From: Iris pallida
Taxonomy: Eukaryota > Streptophyta > Magnoliopsida > Asparagales > Iridaceae
Reading direction: 5' to 3'
DNA: 64,000 bases
NCBI GenBank assembly: GCA_029216955.1
Contig: JANAVB010016199.1
Location: forward strand, 12,011,714-12,075,713
This document shows, one piece after another, positions 44,596-56,725 of this stretch; positions within the stretch are counted from its first letter, which is position 1; the number at the start of each line of letters is the position of its first letter. The position numbers and the translations under genes were made by a program. The notes under the pieces are model-generated. The model saw only the letters and a program-made list of their open reading frames with translations, ran no database searches and was not told the DNA's origin.

Positions 44596-45197
44596 CTCAG
44601 AAACTGTTCTTCTTCTCTGCTTGTCCGAGAAGAACCATGGAGTCCGTGGCTTCAAGGCTCATAAATCCTTCATCCGAAGTCAGAATTCAGACTTCCATAG
44701 GTCAAAATAGGGCAGAATGAAATTCCCTACAACATGAAACCATCAAAACTTGGAAATAATAATGTTAAATAGATCAAAACCCAAAAAATCCGAAAATGCA
44801 ATAAACTTAGATCTACACAAATTGAACCATGGAAATTAGAAATGCTAAGTATTAAAGTGTGTTAGAATCTCGTGAGGAAGAGAATGGAACAATAAAAACG
44901 GAGTTCCTCCATGAAGCAAGCTGCACTTGCCTAAGAGCTCTCTCTCTCCCCCTAGTAGGTGAAGAAGAAATGGTGGAGAAGAAGAAGTAAATGAAGAGAG
45001 AGAATGAGGGAATGGGTTAATAAATGATAATGGTGGTGGTAGGTAGGGGTTCTCCTCTTGGTTCATGATGAACCAATAAGCAACCCAAGCCGAACCAAGC
45101 CAACCCAAACAAGTCGAATCAAGCCAGGAGACATACAATACGAGTCAAGATACGTACACGTATTCCAAAATACGTAATACGAACCACGGTCATTACA

Positions 45198-45212
45198 ACT
45201 CTACCCACCTTA
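45198..45212 (-). other. Polypurine tract of element H
   Basis: Minus strand reads TTAAGGTGGGTAGAGT immediately before TGTAATGACC. It follows a GAGGATAGAATTC box also seen, in variant form, in A and J. Confidence 0.8.
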
Positions 45213-45359
45213 AAAGAATTCTATCCTCGGAATTTAATTAAGAGGCTAGAGCGGCAATGACAAGCTATACTAATCACAATCTATAACAAGCAGTCTATCA
45301 TGTAGTCATTTATTCAAGCAAAGAATTGAAAACATAAGGCATAAGGAAGACATTATACC

Positions 45360-48300
45360 TTACGAGTCAAACAGGTCGGGATATCGCGATCGGATATCAT
45401 CCTCACGCTCCCATGTTGACTCACCCAAAGAGTGATGACCCCAAGCAACACGGACTAAACTAATAGTCTTGTTCTTGAGTATCTTCTCTCTCTAATCCAA
45501 TATAGATACAGGCCTCTTCTCATACGAAAGGTTGGTACCAACAACCAATTTCGAATGATTCAGGATATGGCTTGGGTCCGGGATATACCGTCGTAGTTGG
45601 GATACATGGAACATGTCATACGCCTCTCGTAGCGACGACGGAAGAGCGAGACGATATGATACATCCCCTACTCGTTCCAGAATATCAAACGGCCCTATAT
45701 ACCTAGGACTAAGCTTTTCCCGTACGCCGAAACGAATGACGCCACGATTAGGCAAAATCTTCAGGAATACATGGTCGCCGACAGAAAACTCAAGAGGGCG
45801 CCGATGAGAATCGGCCCAATGACGCTGGCGATCTTGGGCAACTCGAAGATGATCTCTGACTCTCTTGACTACTTCAACGGTCTGAGCAATCATTTTCGGA
45901 CCGAGCATCTGCCTCTCTCCAACATCGTCCAAGCTAGCGGGGATCAGAAATTCCTACCATACAGTGCCTCGAACGGTGCCATCTGGATACTGGCCTGGAA
46001 ACTGTTGTTGTACGAGAACTCCACCAGGTGTAGGTGATCTTCCCATGAACCGCCGAAGTCGAGCGTCCAAGATCTTAACATATCTTCCAAGGTTCGTATG
46101 GTATGCTCTGACTGACCGTCTGTCTGCGAGTGATAGGCTGAGCTGAACTGGAGGCGAGTCCCCAAACTCTCTTGTAGGCTACGCCAAAAGTGCGATGTAA
46201 ATCTTGAATCTCTGTCCGAGGTGATACTGACTGGTATACCGTGCAATCTGACAATCTGTCGGCGATACATCTCCGCTAGCTGAGCCATCGACTGACCAAC
46301 TCTGAACAGGAGAAAGTGAGCCACCTTCGTGAGCCTGTCTATAATAACCCAAATAGCATCTCTGCCAGCCGGGGATCTCGGTATGCCAGTCACGAAATCC
46401 ATGGTTATATGCTCCCACTTCTATTCTGGAATTGACAAGGGCTGAAAAAGTCCAGCTGGCCTCTGATGTTCAGCTTTAACTTGTTGGCAAACCAAACATT
46501 GAGAGACAAATTGGGCTATCTCCCTCTTCATGCCATTCCACCAGAAGTGCTGACGAATATCACGATACATCTTCGTACCACCAGGATGAATGGAATATTG
46601 CAAACTGTGAGCCTCTGCCATGATCTCCTATCTGATATCTCTACTGGGTACACAAAGACGCCTCCCATGTCGAAGTGTACGTCCTCATTGATACATAACT
46701 CTGGCCTTCGTCCTGCCTCACACTCCGTTCTGAGTCGCTGAAGCTTGGAATCTGCTGACCGTGCTATCCGGATCTGCTCGACTATAGTGGACTGAACTTG
46801 CATGCTGGCCATCAATGCCACACTGGTAGGAAGGACAACTTCTATACCCATTTTCTGAAGATCTGCTAACAGCTCAGGTTGCGCTGTTAGGAAATAAACC
46901 CCGGCTCTCCTGCTCAATGCATCTGCAATAATGTTGGCCTTTCCAGGATGATACTGCATGTTGACATCATAATCCACAAGTAGCTCTAGCTACCTTCTCT
47001 GACACATGTTAAGATCCTTCTGAGTGAAAACATACTTTAGGCTCTTGTGGTCGATGAAAATCTCTACCATATCTCCGTACAAGTAATACATCCACAACTT
47101 AAGTACAAATACTACTGCTGCCAGCTCCAAGTCATGGGTTGGGTAATTTCTCTCATGATCACGAAGTCGTCGTGACGCGTAAGCTATTACCTTTCCATGC
47201 TGCATCAGAACACATCCCAAACCTCTTCCTGAAGCATCACAATACACTGAGAATCCCCCTGTCCCATCTGGAAGCGTGAGAATAGGTGCCGTCATCAAGC
47301 CTCGCTTAAACTTCTCAAAAGAACTCTGGCACTCTGCTATCCAAGCAAACTACACATCCTTGCGGGTCAACTGGGTCAATGGCACTGAAATCCGAGCAAA
47401 GTCTGAAACAAACCGCCGGTAATAGCCGACCATGCCAAGAAAACTGCAAACTTCTGCAACTGTGCTGGGTACTCGCCACCTTTTAATATCCACGATCTTC
47501 TGGGGATCCACTTCTACCCCTCCTCTGGTGATGATATATCCCAAGTATGAAATGCGATCGAGCCAGAACTCGTATTTACTAAACTTGGCATACAATTGGT
47601 GCTCTCTGAGAATCTGAAGGATAACTCTGAGATGTTGTGCATGCTCCGTCTCACTCTTGCTGTAGACCAGGATATCATTTAGGAACACAATCACGAACTG
47701 ATCCAAATAAGGCATAAAGATACGATTCATGAGGTTCATGAATACGGCCGGCGCATTGGTTGCTCCAAATGGCATAACAAGGAACTCCCAATGCCCATAT
47801 TTAGATCTGAAAGCTGTCTTCGGGATGTCCTGCTCTCTGACTCTGATCTGATGATATCCTGACCTTATGTCAATCTTTGAGAATATAGCTGCCCCCTTGA
47901 GTTTATCAAACAAGTCATCTATCCTCGGAAGAGGGTATCTGTTCTTGATTGTCACTGAGTTCAAGGTACGGTAGTCAACACATAATCTGGACATACCATC
48001 CTTCTTTTTTACAAGAATCATCGGGGCTCCCCAAGGCGATCCACTAGCATGAATGAATCCCTTGGTTCTGAGTTCTTCTATCATTTTGTACAATATCTCT
48101 AGCTCTGACGGCGCCATCTTGTAGACTCTCTCTGATACTGGGGCTGATCCGGGAATCAAGTCAATGGTGAACTCGATCTCTCGCTCTGGCGGCATCTTTG
48201 GAATTTTTTCTGGGAAAACATCTGGAAACTCCTCGACTATTCGAGGTAACTGCACTGCTGCTACTGCCATCCGCAATACTGGAGGAGAAGGTTCAACTTT

Positions 48301-48378
48301 GCCTCGGGAAAAGGAAAACTATGGCTCGCCTGGAATGCTAAAAACAACCCTGCCAATATGGCAGTCTATCCTTGCATA
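45360..48378 (-). pseudogene. Element H pol: RT, RNase H, integrase, chromodomain-like C-terminus
   Basis: RT spans about 47350-48276 with [26 protein letters not shown] (first catalytic Asp kept) and the YxDD site changed to FLND; the first Asp of the pair is Asn at 47677-47679. RNase H follows ([13 protein letters not shown] near 47255). The integrase HHCC finger (H..GGTKMYRDIRQHFWW..C..C) is at about 46450-46615. The DDE core at 45944-46402 keeps MDFVTG, SDRDSRF and TDGQSEHT. The C-terminal segment GPFDILERVGDVSYRLALP..FHVSQLRRY ends at 45360 with a chromodomain-like tail (WEREDDIRSRYPDLF) after a stop near 45493. Breaks lie near 47340, 46985 and 46415. Domain order is Ty3/gypsy. Confidence 0.95.
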
Positions 48379-49962
48379 CTAGTCTCTCAACCAATCCATC
48401 CCTAAGACCACATCATAATTGGCCATCAGGAACTCTATCAATCTAGCGGGGAATTCTCTACCGCTAACTACGATCCGACACAAGAAAAACACTCTATCTA
48501 CTCCCACAAGTCCGTTACCAGTAAGTATATTGAGCCTTACTGATAATGACTCGGGCTCCAGTCCTATCCGTGTCGCGAATCGTGCAGACATAAATGAATG
48601 CGAGGCACCAGAATCAAATAATACTGAAGGTGGAAAGGTGTTGACGAGAATAGTACCTGCCACCACCTCACCTGGTACAATTCTTTCATCTCCTATGGTC
48701 AAAGCCAGCACTTGACCTTGTCCTTTAGGTACGAGTCCCCTCTGTTGAAAATTTCTCTGCCTGCTCTGGATCATGGCTTGGGGTTGGGCATACTGCTGCG
48801 GTCTCTGCTGTTGGAATACCTGGGCCTGTGTCGGCAATGGCCTCGGGAATGTGTACTGCGGCTGCTGCTGGACTGGTGCTGGTCCTCTCACCGAAGGACT
48901 AGAGAAGACTGTCAAAGAGGAACTCCCCCTGTTCGGGCAGTTCCCTATCCTGTGGTCTGGGGCACCATAAACCAAGCACAAATCCTGTGCTCTGCGACAC
49001 TCTGACACCACATGTCCTGGCTTTCTGCAGTGTGAACATCCCACTGCGGAAGAGTGCTTCTGTTTCTGCTGCTGAGGGTGCGTCGGGGTTGAATACTGAA
49101 CCGACGTCACTGAGGCCGCCCGCCTCGGAGCTCCAATAGTCAAGGCCCTGACTGCCGGGGCTAGTGCTGAAGACTGATTCATCTGGCCGTGGGATCACTT
49201 CCGACCCCCGGTCCTATCCACGATCCTCTGGGAGGTATACTCATGCCTTCTAGCTGCTCTCAACACTGCATCAAAAGTTTGATGCTCAAACTACTCCACT
49301 GTCAGTAAAATCTCGAGATGGAGCCCCTGCTGGAACCGCTGGGCTCTATCGAACTCGGTCGATACTAAGGTGGGAGCAAACCGACTGAGTCTCGAAAACT
49401 CGACCGCATATCCATCGACCGTCCTGCCCATCTGCTTCAGATTGGTGAACCTCGTCTGTAGATCGTACCGAGCTACAACATCAAAATACTTGGTCAGGAA
49501 TCTTACCCTGAATACTGTCCATGAAATAGGGGCCACTAATCCAACGGCCTGAGCCATCTACCAGCTACGGGCAAGATCTAATAACTGCAGGCGCACCACG
49601 GCCACCTTCTCGGCTTCTGGAGTCCTGGCTGCTTCTAGAATCACTTATGTGTCCTGAAGCCATGCATCAGCAGCGATAGCATCTTCGCTGCCATCGAAGA
49701 ATGGAGGGTTCAAGCGCTTGAAGCTGTTGGCCGTGCTGTTACCCTGATGACCTCCTCTGGTCAGAGCATCTGCCATCGCCTGGTGCAAGGCATCTCTTCG
49801 ACGATCCTGGGAAGCGAATAACGACCTGATGAGACCCACCAAAGTGCCATCATCAGGCTCTGCAGGCTGGACTGGCTGGACTGGTGGCTCTTTACCGGTA
49901 GGTACGACTTTGGAGGCTACTTCCGAATGCTGGGCTTGATCTCCGGGTTGCTGCTGGTCCAC
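48379..49962 (-). pseudogene. Element H gag and aspartic protease
   Basis: The N-terminal part MDQQQPGDQAQHSE...NPPFFDGSEDAIAADAWL is at 49645-49962. The retrotransposon gag core (WTVFRVRFLTKYF, RFQQGL) is at 49291-49557. Two knuckles are present: CSHCRKPGHVVSEC is intact (about 48990-49035), while CLVYGAPDHRIGNC has Tyr for the second Cys. The protease site [11 protein letters not shown] is near 48590, and the domain ends YDVVLGMDWLRD. In-frame stops separate the three parts at about 49640, 49290 and 49190. In a live element gag forms the particle and PR processes the polyprotein. Confidence 0.94.
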
Positions 49963-50202
49963 GGAAGGTGCTCCACCTTACTGATCGGTAGGACCAAAAA
50001 CAATACCGCTGAAGAAGACGACATATGAAACAATAAGGAAGGACCAGGACAGATCAACGATACAAGCATGTGATCAGGTCAAGAATCCAGAGATTCAGAG
50101 GATACAAGCAGATATCAAGGGTGAGTACTGATTGAGACATCTATTCGGTAAACCCTCACATATCTTGATTTACAAGACCTACATGGGCCACCACTTAAAC
50201 CA
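49963..50202 (-). other. 5' leader of element H
   Basis: About 240 bp between LTR and gag. Next to the LTR the sense strand reads TGGTTTAAGTGGTGGCCCAT, where a primer-binding site is expected; it does not match the usual tRNA-Met site. The same box is found in elements A and J. Confidence 0.75.
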
Positions 50203-50772
50203 TGTAACGCCCTAGAACCAGAATACTGGAGAGCGGAGGCGTACATAGCCAGCTACATATATTGAAGTGCAACCCACCTCGCTATACGATCACAGCTGTC
50301 TAGATACATGAGGGTTCAACTACAATCCATCAGTCACCTATGGTCATGAACAAACCTATTGTCTCAATCTCACGTAAGTAATAACAATTACAAGATGTTA
50401 GAGCACCAAATATATAATAGCAAGGCGTCCCATATATTACATATTCGGATGATCATGAAGCTAGTCGTACAAAATGTCAAGACTAGCAAGAGTTTTAGTC
50501 ATACATGATCAACCCTAGGATCTGCCGATCATGTTACAGCCCGTAGGCAGACAGAAAATAAAGGTACATACGAGCTAACATGCGCTCGCCGGCTAAACGC
50601 CTCAAAAGAAAAATTTTACAATAAAGTGGAAGGACAAAAAGAAACCCACTTATTGCCAGGCTTACGCCTGGTGGTCACCATCTGGCTGGAAGACAGGTAG
50701 ATCCTCTGGTGCTGCTCTGATATCTGGCCATACAAAACCAGCTGGGTCAGACCCCAGAAAGAGCAAGTGCCA

Positions 50773-51077
50773 GTACTGTCCTACCCGGACAGGAGTCGAG
50801 CGACGGGCGAGCGGAGCGAGCAAGCACCTGCTGCTAAACAAATGCAGCTAAACCAGTATAGCGAGGTAGGTCCTCCAGCGAGGGTTAATGGGACTCCCTC
50901 GTGGCAAAGGAGGAACTACCGAAGCGGCTAGCTAGTTGGTGTAGCTAATGTAGCTAAACGAAGCGAGGGTTCAAGCCCCTCGCTGAGATGAGTGAACTAC
51001 CAAGGCCCCCTTACCGTCCCCCAAGGGCCCCTCCTCCCGTACTACAAAAAGGGAGGGAAAGGGAGGGGGAGGGAGCC
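50773..51077. other. Organelle-like DNA insertion in one LTR of H
   Basis: The left LTR reads 'gtgccacaaaggaggcttc'; the right LTR reads 'gtgcca', then about 305 bp, then 'ggaggcttc', with four bases lost. There is no target duplication or terminal repeat. The insert is GC-rich, contains 'gcgagcggagcgagcaagc', paired 'agctagttggtgtagct' (D-arm-like) and GAGGGTTCAAGCCCCTC (a perfect 5 bp stem with a 7 nt T-loop that fits the polymerase III B box), and a 3' part with C and G runs. The style resembles plant mitochondrial intergenic DNA, but I cannot prove the source. A tRNA-derived SINE is the alternative. Confidence 0.55.
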
Positions 51078-51188
51078 GGAGGCTTCACTTAGGAACTAAA
51101 ACCAGCATATCACGATAGAATATTAAAGATAATTAAAAGATACTGATAATAACCGAGATAACAATAATAAATTAAGCTCGAAGAAACC

Positions 51189-51565
51189 ATTCAGGTAGCC
51201 AGACTGCAACCCTTAAACCAAACAAGGACCGGGGTTACAATCCTTCACCTGAATAGAAACCCGCCTCAATTACGATTGATAAAGTAATAAGACAATAAAC
51301 GAAGAGAGGACACAGAACTGCTCCGGGAGCCAGGTTACAACCCTTAAACCAAACAAGGACCGGGGTTGTAACCCTTCGCCCGAACAGAACTGGACCCCTG
51401 ATCTTTATTGTTAAGGCCAGTATAAATAATCATGTTATTTAAGTAAGGTAAAACGTGACGAGCATGGCATGGGGAGCAATAAGACAATAATCGAAGAGAG
51501 GACACAGAACTGCCCCGGGAGCCAGGTTACAACCTATAAACCAAACAAGGACCGGGGTTGTAACC
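51189..51565. repeat. Three hairpin modules with a shared loop (right LTR of H)
   Basis: Modules at 51189-51254, 51333-51373 and 51525-51565 correspond to those of the left LTR. The loop reads 'accaaacaaggaccg' in all three. Confidence 0.85.
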
Positions 51566-52233
51566 ATTCGCCTGAACAGAACTGGACCCCTGATCGTTAT
51601 TGCTAGGGCAAGCATAAGTATTCATGTCTTGTCACAATCTTGTACAGGATCAGGACAATACTAAGCTGAGCTAGACTCCATCCAATCAATCACAGCCAAG
51701 CAAAGAGTACAGCTTGATACTTTAACTAACTAGGGTTATCACAGGCCTAGTTACTAGCAAATGCAATAAGATTATCCCAACAGCCACAAGCCCTGCAGAC
51801 CATCCAGGTTTTTCAGGTCGAATGTCCGTTTATGAAGGATGCAACACGTTACTGTGTGCTGGAAATGTGCCCTACTCGTCGGTAGGCTACAAGTCCACTT
51901 AATGTGCCCAGATAACGGGTTGCCTGTAGCTGGAAAATCTCTTCATGACTACTGAATTATTCTAGTTTATTAGCCTTAGTCAATTGCAGTGGGTATCCCT
52001 GACCGTATTACTCAGGGATCTCATCCTAGACATGATGTAAGACAGTACTGATTTATTTGTACAAATACAATCGTCCACGGTGTCCAGGTCATTCATACTT
52101 GTCATGTAAGGCTAGCATGTCGTGATATATCATGTCAGGTTTATTTGTCAATGGTGCGCCACGGCGGGCCACTATTGTATTCATGGAACATAGCAGAATT
52201 TACATGACATAAGCATAAATATGACATTTCAAT

Positions 52234-52236
<3 letters not shown>

Positions 52237-52279
<43 letters not shown>
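52237..52279. repeat. (AAT)n microsatellite
   Basis: About 14 AAT units, counterpart of 43937-43985. Confidence 0.96.
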
Positions 52280-52281
<2 letters not shown>

Positions 52282-52302
52282 GAGAACAAGACTGAGGAAG
52301 GA

Positions 52303-52890
52303 GCCATGCGGCTAATTAGATTCATACGGAAGAAAGCATGCGCGCTTATTCGGCTGGGACTGCGCGCTCATACGGCTGGAAGAGGGCAGGCGTATGCGGC
52401 TCAGGAAGAAGGGGCTTATGCGGCTGAAAGATAATAAGTTCATGCGGCTGGAAGTAATGCGGGGCTCATACGGCAGCGGAGAACTCAGGCTCATACGGCT
52501 GCAGAAAGGAAGGGCTCATGCGACAGCGGGATGGCAACCTTATGCGGGTGAGCAAGGGACGGGTCTCATGCGGATGAGAATTGGCAAGGCCTTATGCGGC
52601 TGCAGTTCAACAAGTATATCCGGCTGTAAGAGGATAGTCCATGCGGCTGAGTAGGGGGGGAGCCATGTGGCTCGAAAAGCCAAGGCCTTATGCGGCTAAG
52701 AAGACTATTGAGTTCATGCGGCTGCATTATGCCGAGGCCTTATGCGGCCAAAGGTGATCAGGTCTCATGCGACCGAAAGAAGGGGGTTCTTATGCGGCTG
52801 CAGTTAGAAGTTCATGCGGCTGAAAGAGTCTTGCCACATGAACATTCATGCGGTCAAGTACTTCCATGCGGCTGAAGACTGTCATGCGGC
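52303..52890 (+). repeat. Cluster of about 25 ATGCGGCT motifs (right LTR of H)
   Basis: Same positions as in the left LTR. Many single-base differences between copies are G to A or C to T within the motif (ATGCGGCT to ATACGGCT), as expected from cytosine methylation decay. Confidence 0.88.
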
Positions 52891-53507
52891 TCAGAAACTG
52901 TTTTTCTTCTCTGCTTGTCCGAGAAGAAGAACCATGGAGTCCATGGCTTCAAGGCTCATAAATCCTTTATCCGAAGTCGGAATTCAGACTTTCATAGGTC
53001 AAAATGGGGCAGAATAAAATTCCCTACAACATAAAACCATCAAAAGTTGGAAATAACAATGTTAAAAAGATTAAAACCCAAGAAATCCGAAAATGCAATA
53101 AACTTGGATCTACACAAATTGAACCATGAAAATTAGAAATGCTAAGTATTAAAGTGTGTTAGAATATCGTGAGGAAGAGAATGGAACAATAAAAACGGAG
53201 TTCCTCCATGAAGCAAGCTGCACTTGCCTAAGAGCTCTCTCTCTCTCTCTCTCTCCCTAGTAGGTGAAGAAGAAATGGTGGAGAAGAAGAAGTAAATGAA
53301 GAGAGAGAATGAGGGAATGGGTTAATAAATGATGATGGTGGTGGTAGGTAGGGGTTCTCCCCTTGGTTCATGATGAACCAATAAGCAACCCAAGCCGAAC
53401 CAAGCCAACCCAAACAAGCCGAACCAAGCCAGGAGACATGCAATACGAGTCAAGATACGTACATGTATTTCAAAATACGTAATACGAACCACGGTCCTTA
53501 CAGCCCC

Positions 53508-54183
53508 CTAGCTTAGTTCCTGTGCGAGAGCACCCAAGTGACATGAGGACTTTGGGAATTGTGTCATCCGTGGCGTCGGAGCACCCGAATCAAATCTGTA
53601 CAGCTTGGCATCAGCTACGAGCATTACTGTCAGCACATGCTTTCGGCAAACTGTTGGCGTAGCACATTGATCGTACAGGACATGTGCCGCCTTGGACTTC
53701 TTTATACTACCCCTAGAAGGTGCGTAGTATTCAGAATCCAATGTGGCCTTACCCAGGGGGTAGGAAATTCTATCAAAGATATGGAAACTTTGCTGCACGA
53801 CTGTGTTCGTCCGTTGCATTTTCGTCTGATATGCAGCCTGGGAACGGTCGCCTTTGCTGCGCTTCTCAGCAACTGGAGTCGAATGAGGGGCCACAGTAGT
53901 AGAGGGCGTAGGCGCCTGGAGCACGCCTGAGTTAAGATCGGGCCTCCTCCTCTTCAGTATTGTCGCTTGGAATAGCAGTCTTGGGCACCCAAGTGAGTCG
54001 AGACTCCTTCGGCTTTGCTAGCCGCTTCGAAGGACTCGAGTTGCCTTCAGAGAGGAGATCCTCAAAAGCTTGCTGATCAAAATATACGACCAACATCTTT
54101 TGATAGGATCCCAGCAGGTTTATATCAGATTGCGTCACGACCTTCTCATCAGAGGAGAAGGAAGTCCCCAGTAGAGTCGCCAT
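53508..54183 (-). pseudogene. Element K, first part of its Tat/Ogre-type open frame
   Basis: Minus strand, starting inside the primer site at 54183: MATLLGTSFSSDEKVVTQSD, then a basic ESRLTWVPKTAIP segment. It is homologous to the start of element D's frame (MMTLLG.TFSTDEKVV; LVV.FDQQA). A stop and frameshift near 53925-53935 separate it from 53508-53924. The protein has no known domain. Element H splits it from 41388-42179. Confidence 0.7.
54165..54182 (-). other. Primer-binding site of element K
   Basis: TGGCGACTCTACTGGGGA on the minus strand, 3 bp from the LTR end, a Tat/Ogre-type site. The first ATG of the frame overlaps it. Confidence 0.8.
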
Positions 54184-54185
54184 TT

Positions 54186-54467
54186 TGTTTGCTATAAACG
54201 AAAAGTTGAAGAACTTTTGTATTACAAACTAAAAAGAGTACAAGAGATTCCTAAACAGGAAATCTAAGTGCACTTTTGATTCTGAAAAGTGTGACGATGG
54301 AGATCGAATACTGTAGTGGTTCCTTTACTCTGTTGACGATCTGGCGACGAGACAAACTTGCTCTGACTCTCTGAATGCCTGTGAGTGGTGATCTGGATTT
54401 GCCAATCAAGAAGCAGTCGAAGATCCTGAATGAAAGAAGACTTCTTCTATTTACAGGTGTCATGCCC
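54186..54467 (-). repeat. Part of the 5' LTR of element K
   Basis: Minus-strand 3' end of the LTR (ends ...GCAAACA). Homology to the LTR end of element D is recognisable ('aatacaaaag' and the CA terminus). It is cut at 54468 by element J; the remainder is not in the window. Confidence 0.65.
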
Positions 54468-55091
54468 CAGTACCAAAATACGAAGAGTGACTAGGCCAGC
54501 TACTCCATATGAGGTATAAAAATGTCATACGACGATCGTGGTTATCATGAGACTAGGTGGTGCATGCTACAATTAAGTCTTCTATGGTCTCACAGAGCAT
54601 CTATGTCTCAATCAGTCAAAGCAAGAAACATCAATTAATGAGCATATGAGATAAAGCAGTAAGGCATCCCCGACACTTCATCAAAATTATCATGGGGAAC
54701 TGGCTTTATATGTTAGCTAGCCAAGAGAGTCATAGGTACATAATTGTATTCAGCTGCAGTCTGATTTAATTACAATTATACAAGAAGACTAAATATCCAA
54801 AATAATCGGTAAACCGGTACCGGTGGCTAAATGCCAGAACATAAGTAATGATACTAGGGTGGTGGAGAAGAAACCCACCCAATTCCTCCGCCAGTCATGC
54901 TCCTAGTATGCACTATTGACGTCAGGAAGGAAGGTTGGAACCTCAGGCTCTACATGATCTGGCCAAACAAAACCAGCAGGGTCAACCCCGAATAGCAAGT
55001 ACCACAAGGAAGCATAAAAGAGTGAGATAAAACCCAAGCATAAAGATAATAATAAGACGGCTTATGAGTCACAGGGTGACGAAGCATCATC

Positions 55092-55281
55092 GAGTCCATA
55101 CGGCACCATTACGACCAAACAAGGAAAAATGGTGCCAATATCAAAATGAGATGAGACTCCACCTATGGTCATGGTCAAGTTATAAGCTTTCAGTCGTATC
55201 CTCGGTCCACAGCCTGTCATAGCACAATAGCCTAGCCCAACAACCAAACAAGGACATGGGTTGGACCACACACCATGACAG
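55092..55281. repeat. Two hairpin modules with the shared loop (left LTR of J)
   Basis: GGCACCATT/AATGGTGCC at 55102-55136 and CTGTCAT/ATGACAG at 55214-55281 (inner CCAAC/GTTGG). Both enclose 'accaaacaagga', the same loop core as in the LTRs of element H, although the stems differ completely. Confidence 0.82.
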
Positions 55282-55440
55282 TCCGTGTCCCTTGGATACA
55301 CATGAAAGACACAAGGCAGAAGCAAGTCATTTTTCAAGCGGCTAATCATTCCTACGGCTTTCAATATTTGGCGGAGTTATCCCCTTAATGCTAATTATAG
55401 GAATCCTCAGATCGTATCGTTCCAGCAGGACTAGCCAATC

Positions 55441-55447
<7 letters not shown>

Positions 55448-55519
<72 letters not shown>

Positions 55520-55520
55520 G
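55448..55520. repeat. (AT)n microsatellite
   Basis: AT array preceded by a short (CA)n run. The other LTR has only about 18 bp of AT at the same place (60463-60480), so the array expanded after insertion. Confidence 0.95.
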
Positions 55521-56339
55521 TATAAATATATAAATATAAATACGTAACACATAGATTATGCACCGGTCCTCCGTAAGGCTACCGCACTAAAACATATAAC
55601 ACATAGCACATAGGAGTCGGATATAGTCATCTACCATGGGCGAATAAAACCAAATCCGTGGCGGCCAACCCAACACGTCAGATAGGGACCTGGGGTGGCA
55701 AGGATGGCAAGATCTCGAGATTCTTCCCGTCCAATGCATCTACCAGATTAGTTGCCTACTTAATCCCTAGGTTAATCTCAGAATTCATATGTCGTGGTTA
55801 CATGCTCATCCTCCTAGATGTCGTACATAGTACGAGTACCCCAAGTAGGGATCCATACTGGCTCATGGAGTCATATGTAAGGATCCCTTCTTAGTGTAAT
55901 GCAACACGCAATACATACCACGTCACTACTAGCGGCCATTCATTATGTAAGTGCTGGAGACTTTGGATGTACTGACATATATCATGTAGGAACACTTAGC
56001 ACATAAGATAGCACTTTGGTGCTCACATAGATTGTACCTCAGTACACACATAGGATTAACCAACACACGCATAAGTAGTCAGGTCGGAAACGAAGGTTAA
56101 GTCACGAGATGGAAAAGAGCTAGAAGGCACAGTTGTCAAGTCAGGTCGTCGCATGTTAGGCCATGTACAAAAAATATGCCAAGAAGATCAAGAACTATGA
56201 GTGAAAATATCAGTCGCATATGAACTCTAATTAAGGTAAGACATGAAGATTCTTTAAGCAAAGACAAAGATCTACAACTTTCATGTTTTGAGTTTTTAAA
56301 GAATCTAGCTACAAAATAGCTCAAACGGGGAAAAACAGT

Positions 56340-56725
56340 CATTTAGGGTGATTCGCGCACGGATGCGCTGCGCGCGTGGGCAAAACTGCCTACGATGCAC
56401 GGTGCGCGCAAGTACGATGCGCGGTATACGCTCTGCGTGCACAAACAAAACTGCCCACGACGTATGATGCATAAAAGCATGGTACATGACGCGTGACCAA
56501 TGAATGGTGCAGGCGTACGGCATACAAAATGCACTGCACACATGAGCAAAACTGCCCACGGTGTACGGAGTGCGCAAGCACGGTCCACGACACGTGACCA
56601 ATGAATGGCGCGGGTGCGCGACACGCAAAATATACTGCGCACGAGCTAAACTGCCCACGACATACGCAATATGCAAGCACGGTGCATGACGCACGACACA
56701 TGACACGCAAAGCGCGCGCACGATA
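56340..56725. repeat. Tandem repeat, unit about 100 bp, GC-rich, in LTR of J
   Basis: Units share 'aaactgccyacg', a 'gcgcaagcacg' element and 'gtgaccaatgaatgg'; unit starts lie near 56383, 56447, 56550 and 56648. Sequence is rich in alternating GC/GT/CA steps. Frames over it are repetitive and not conserved with any known protein. Confidence 0.75.

Larger units (their letters stand above)
42185..45197 (-). repeat. 3' LTR of element H
   Basis: Contains, left to right, three hairpin modules (42871-43247), an (AAT)n array (43937-43985) and about 25 copies of an ATGCGGCT-like motif (44010-44595). It ends GGTCATTACA at 45197 next to the PPT. Confidence 0.95.
42185..53502 (-). mobile_element. Element H: full-length but decayed Ty3/gypsy (Tekay/RIRE2-like)
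   Basis: LTRs of 3013 bp (left) and 3300 bp (right) flank 5 kb coding gag, PR, RT, RH and IN on the minus strand in gypsy order. GCCCC is duplicated at 42180-42184 and 53503-53507. LTRs begin (plus strand) TGTAAC(A/G)CCC and end TTACA. The right LTR is longer because of a 305 bp insertion (50773-51077). Sequence flanking both sides is element K. Stops and a changed RT active site make it non-functional. Confidence 0.96.
50203..53502 (-). repeat. 5' LTR of element H
   Basis: Collinear with 42185-45197 apart from a 305 bp insertion at 50773-51077. Contains the same hairpin, (AAT)n and ATGCGGCT regions. It is followed by the GCCCC duplication. Confidence 0.95.

Noticed and set aside
50880..51000. 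Functional tRNA gene
   Set aside because: A T-arm and a possible D-arm are visible, but I could not form a proper acceptor and anticodon stem; it is better described as tRNA-like or organelle-like sequence.
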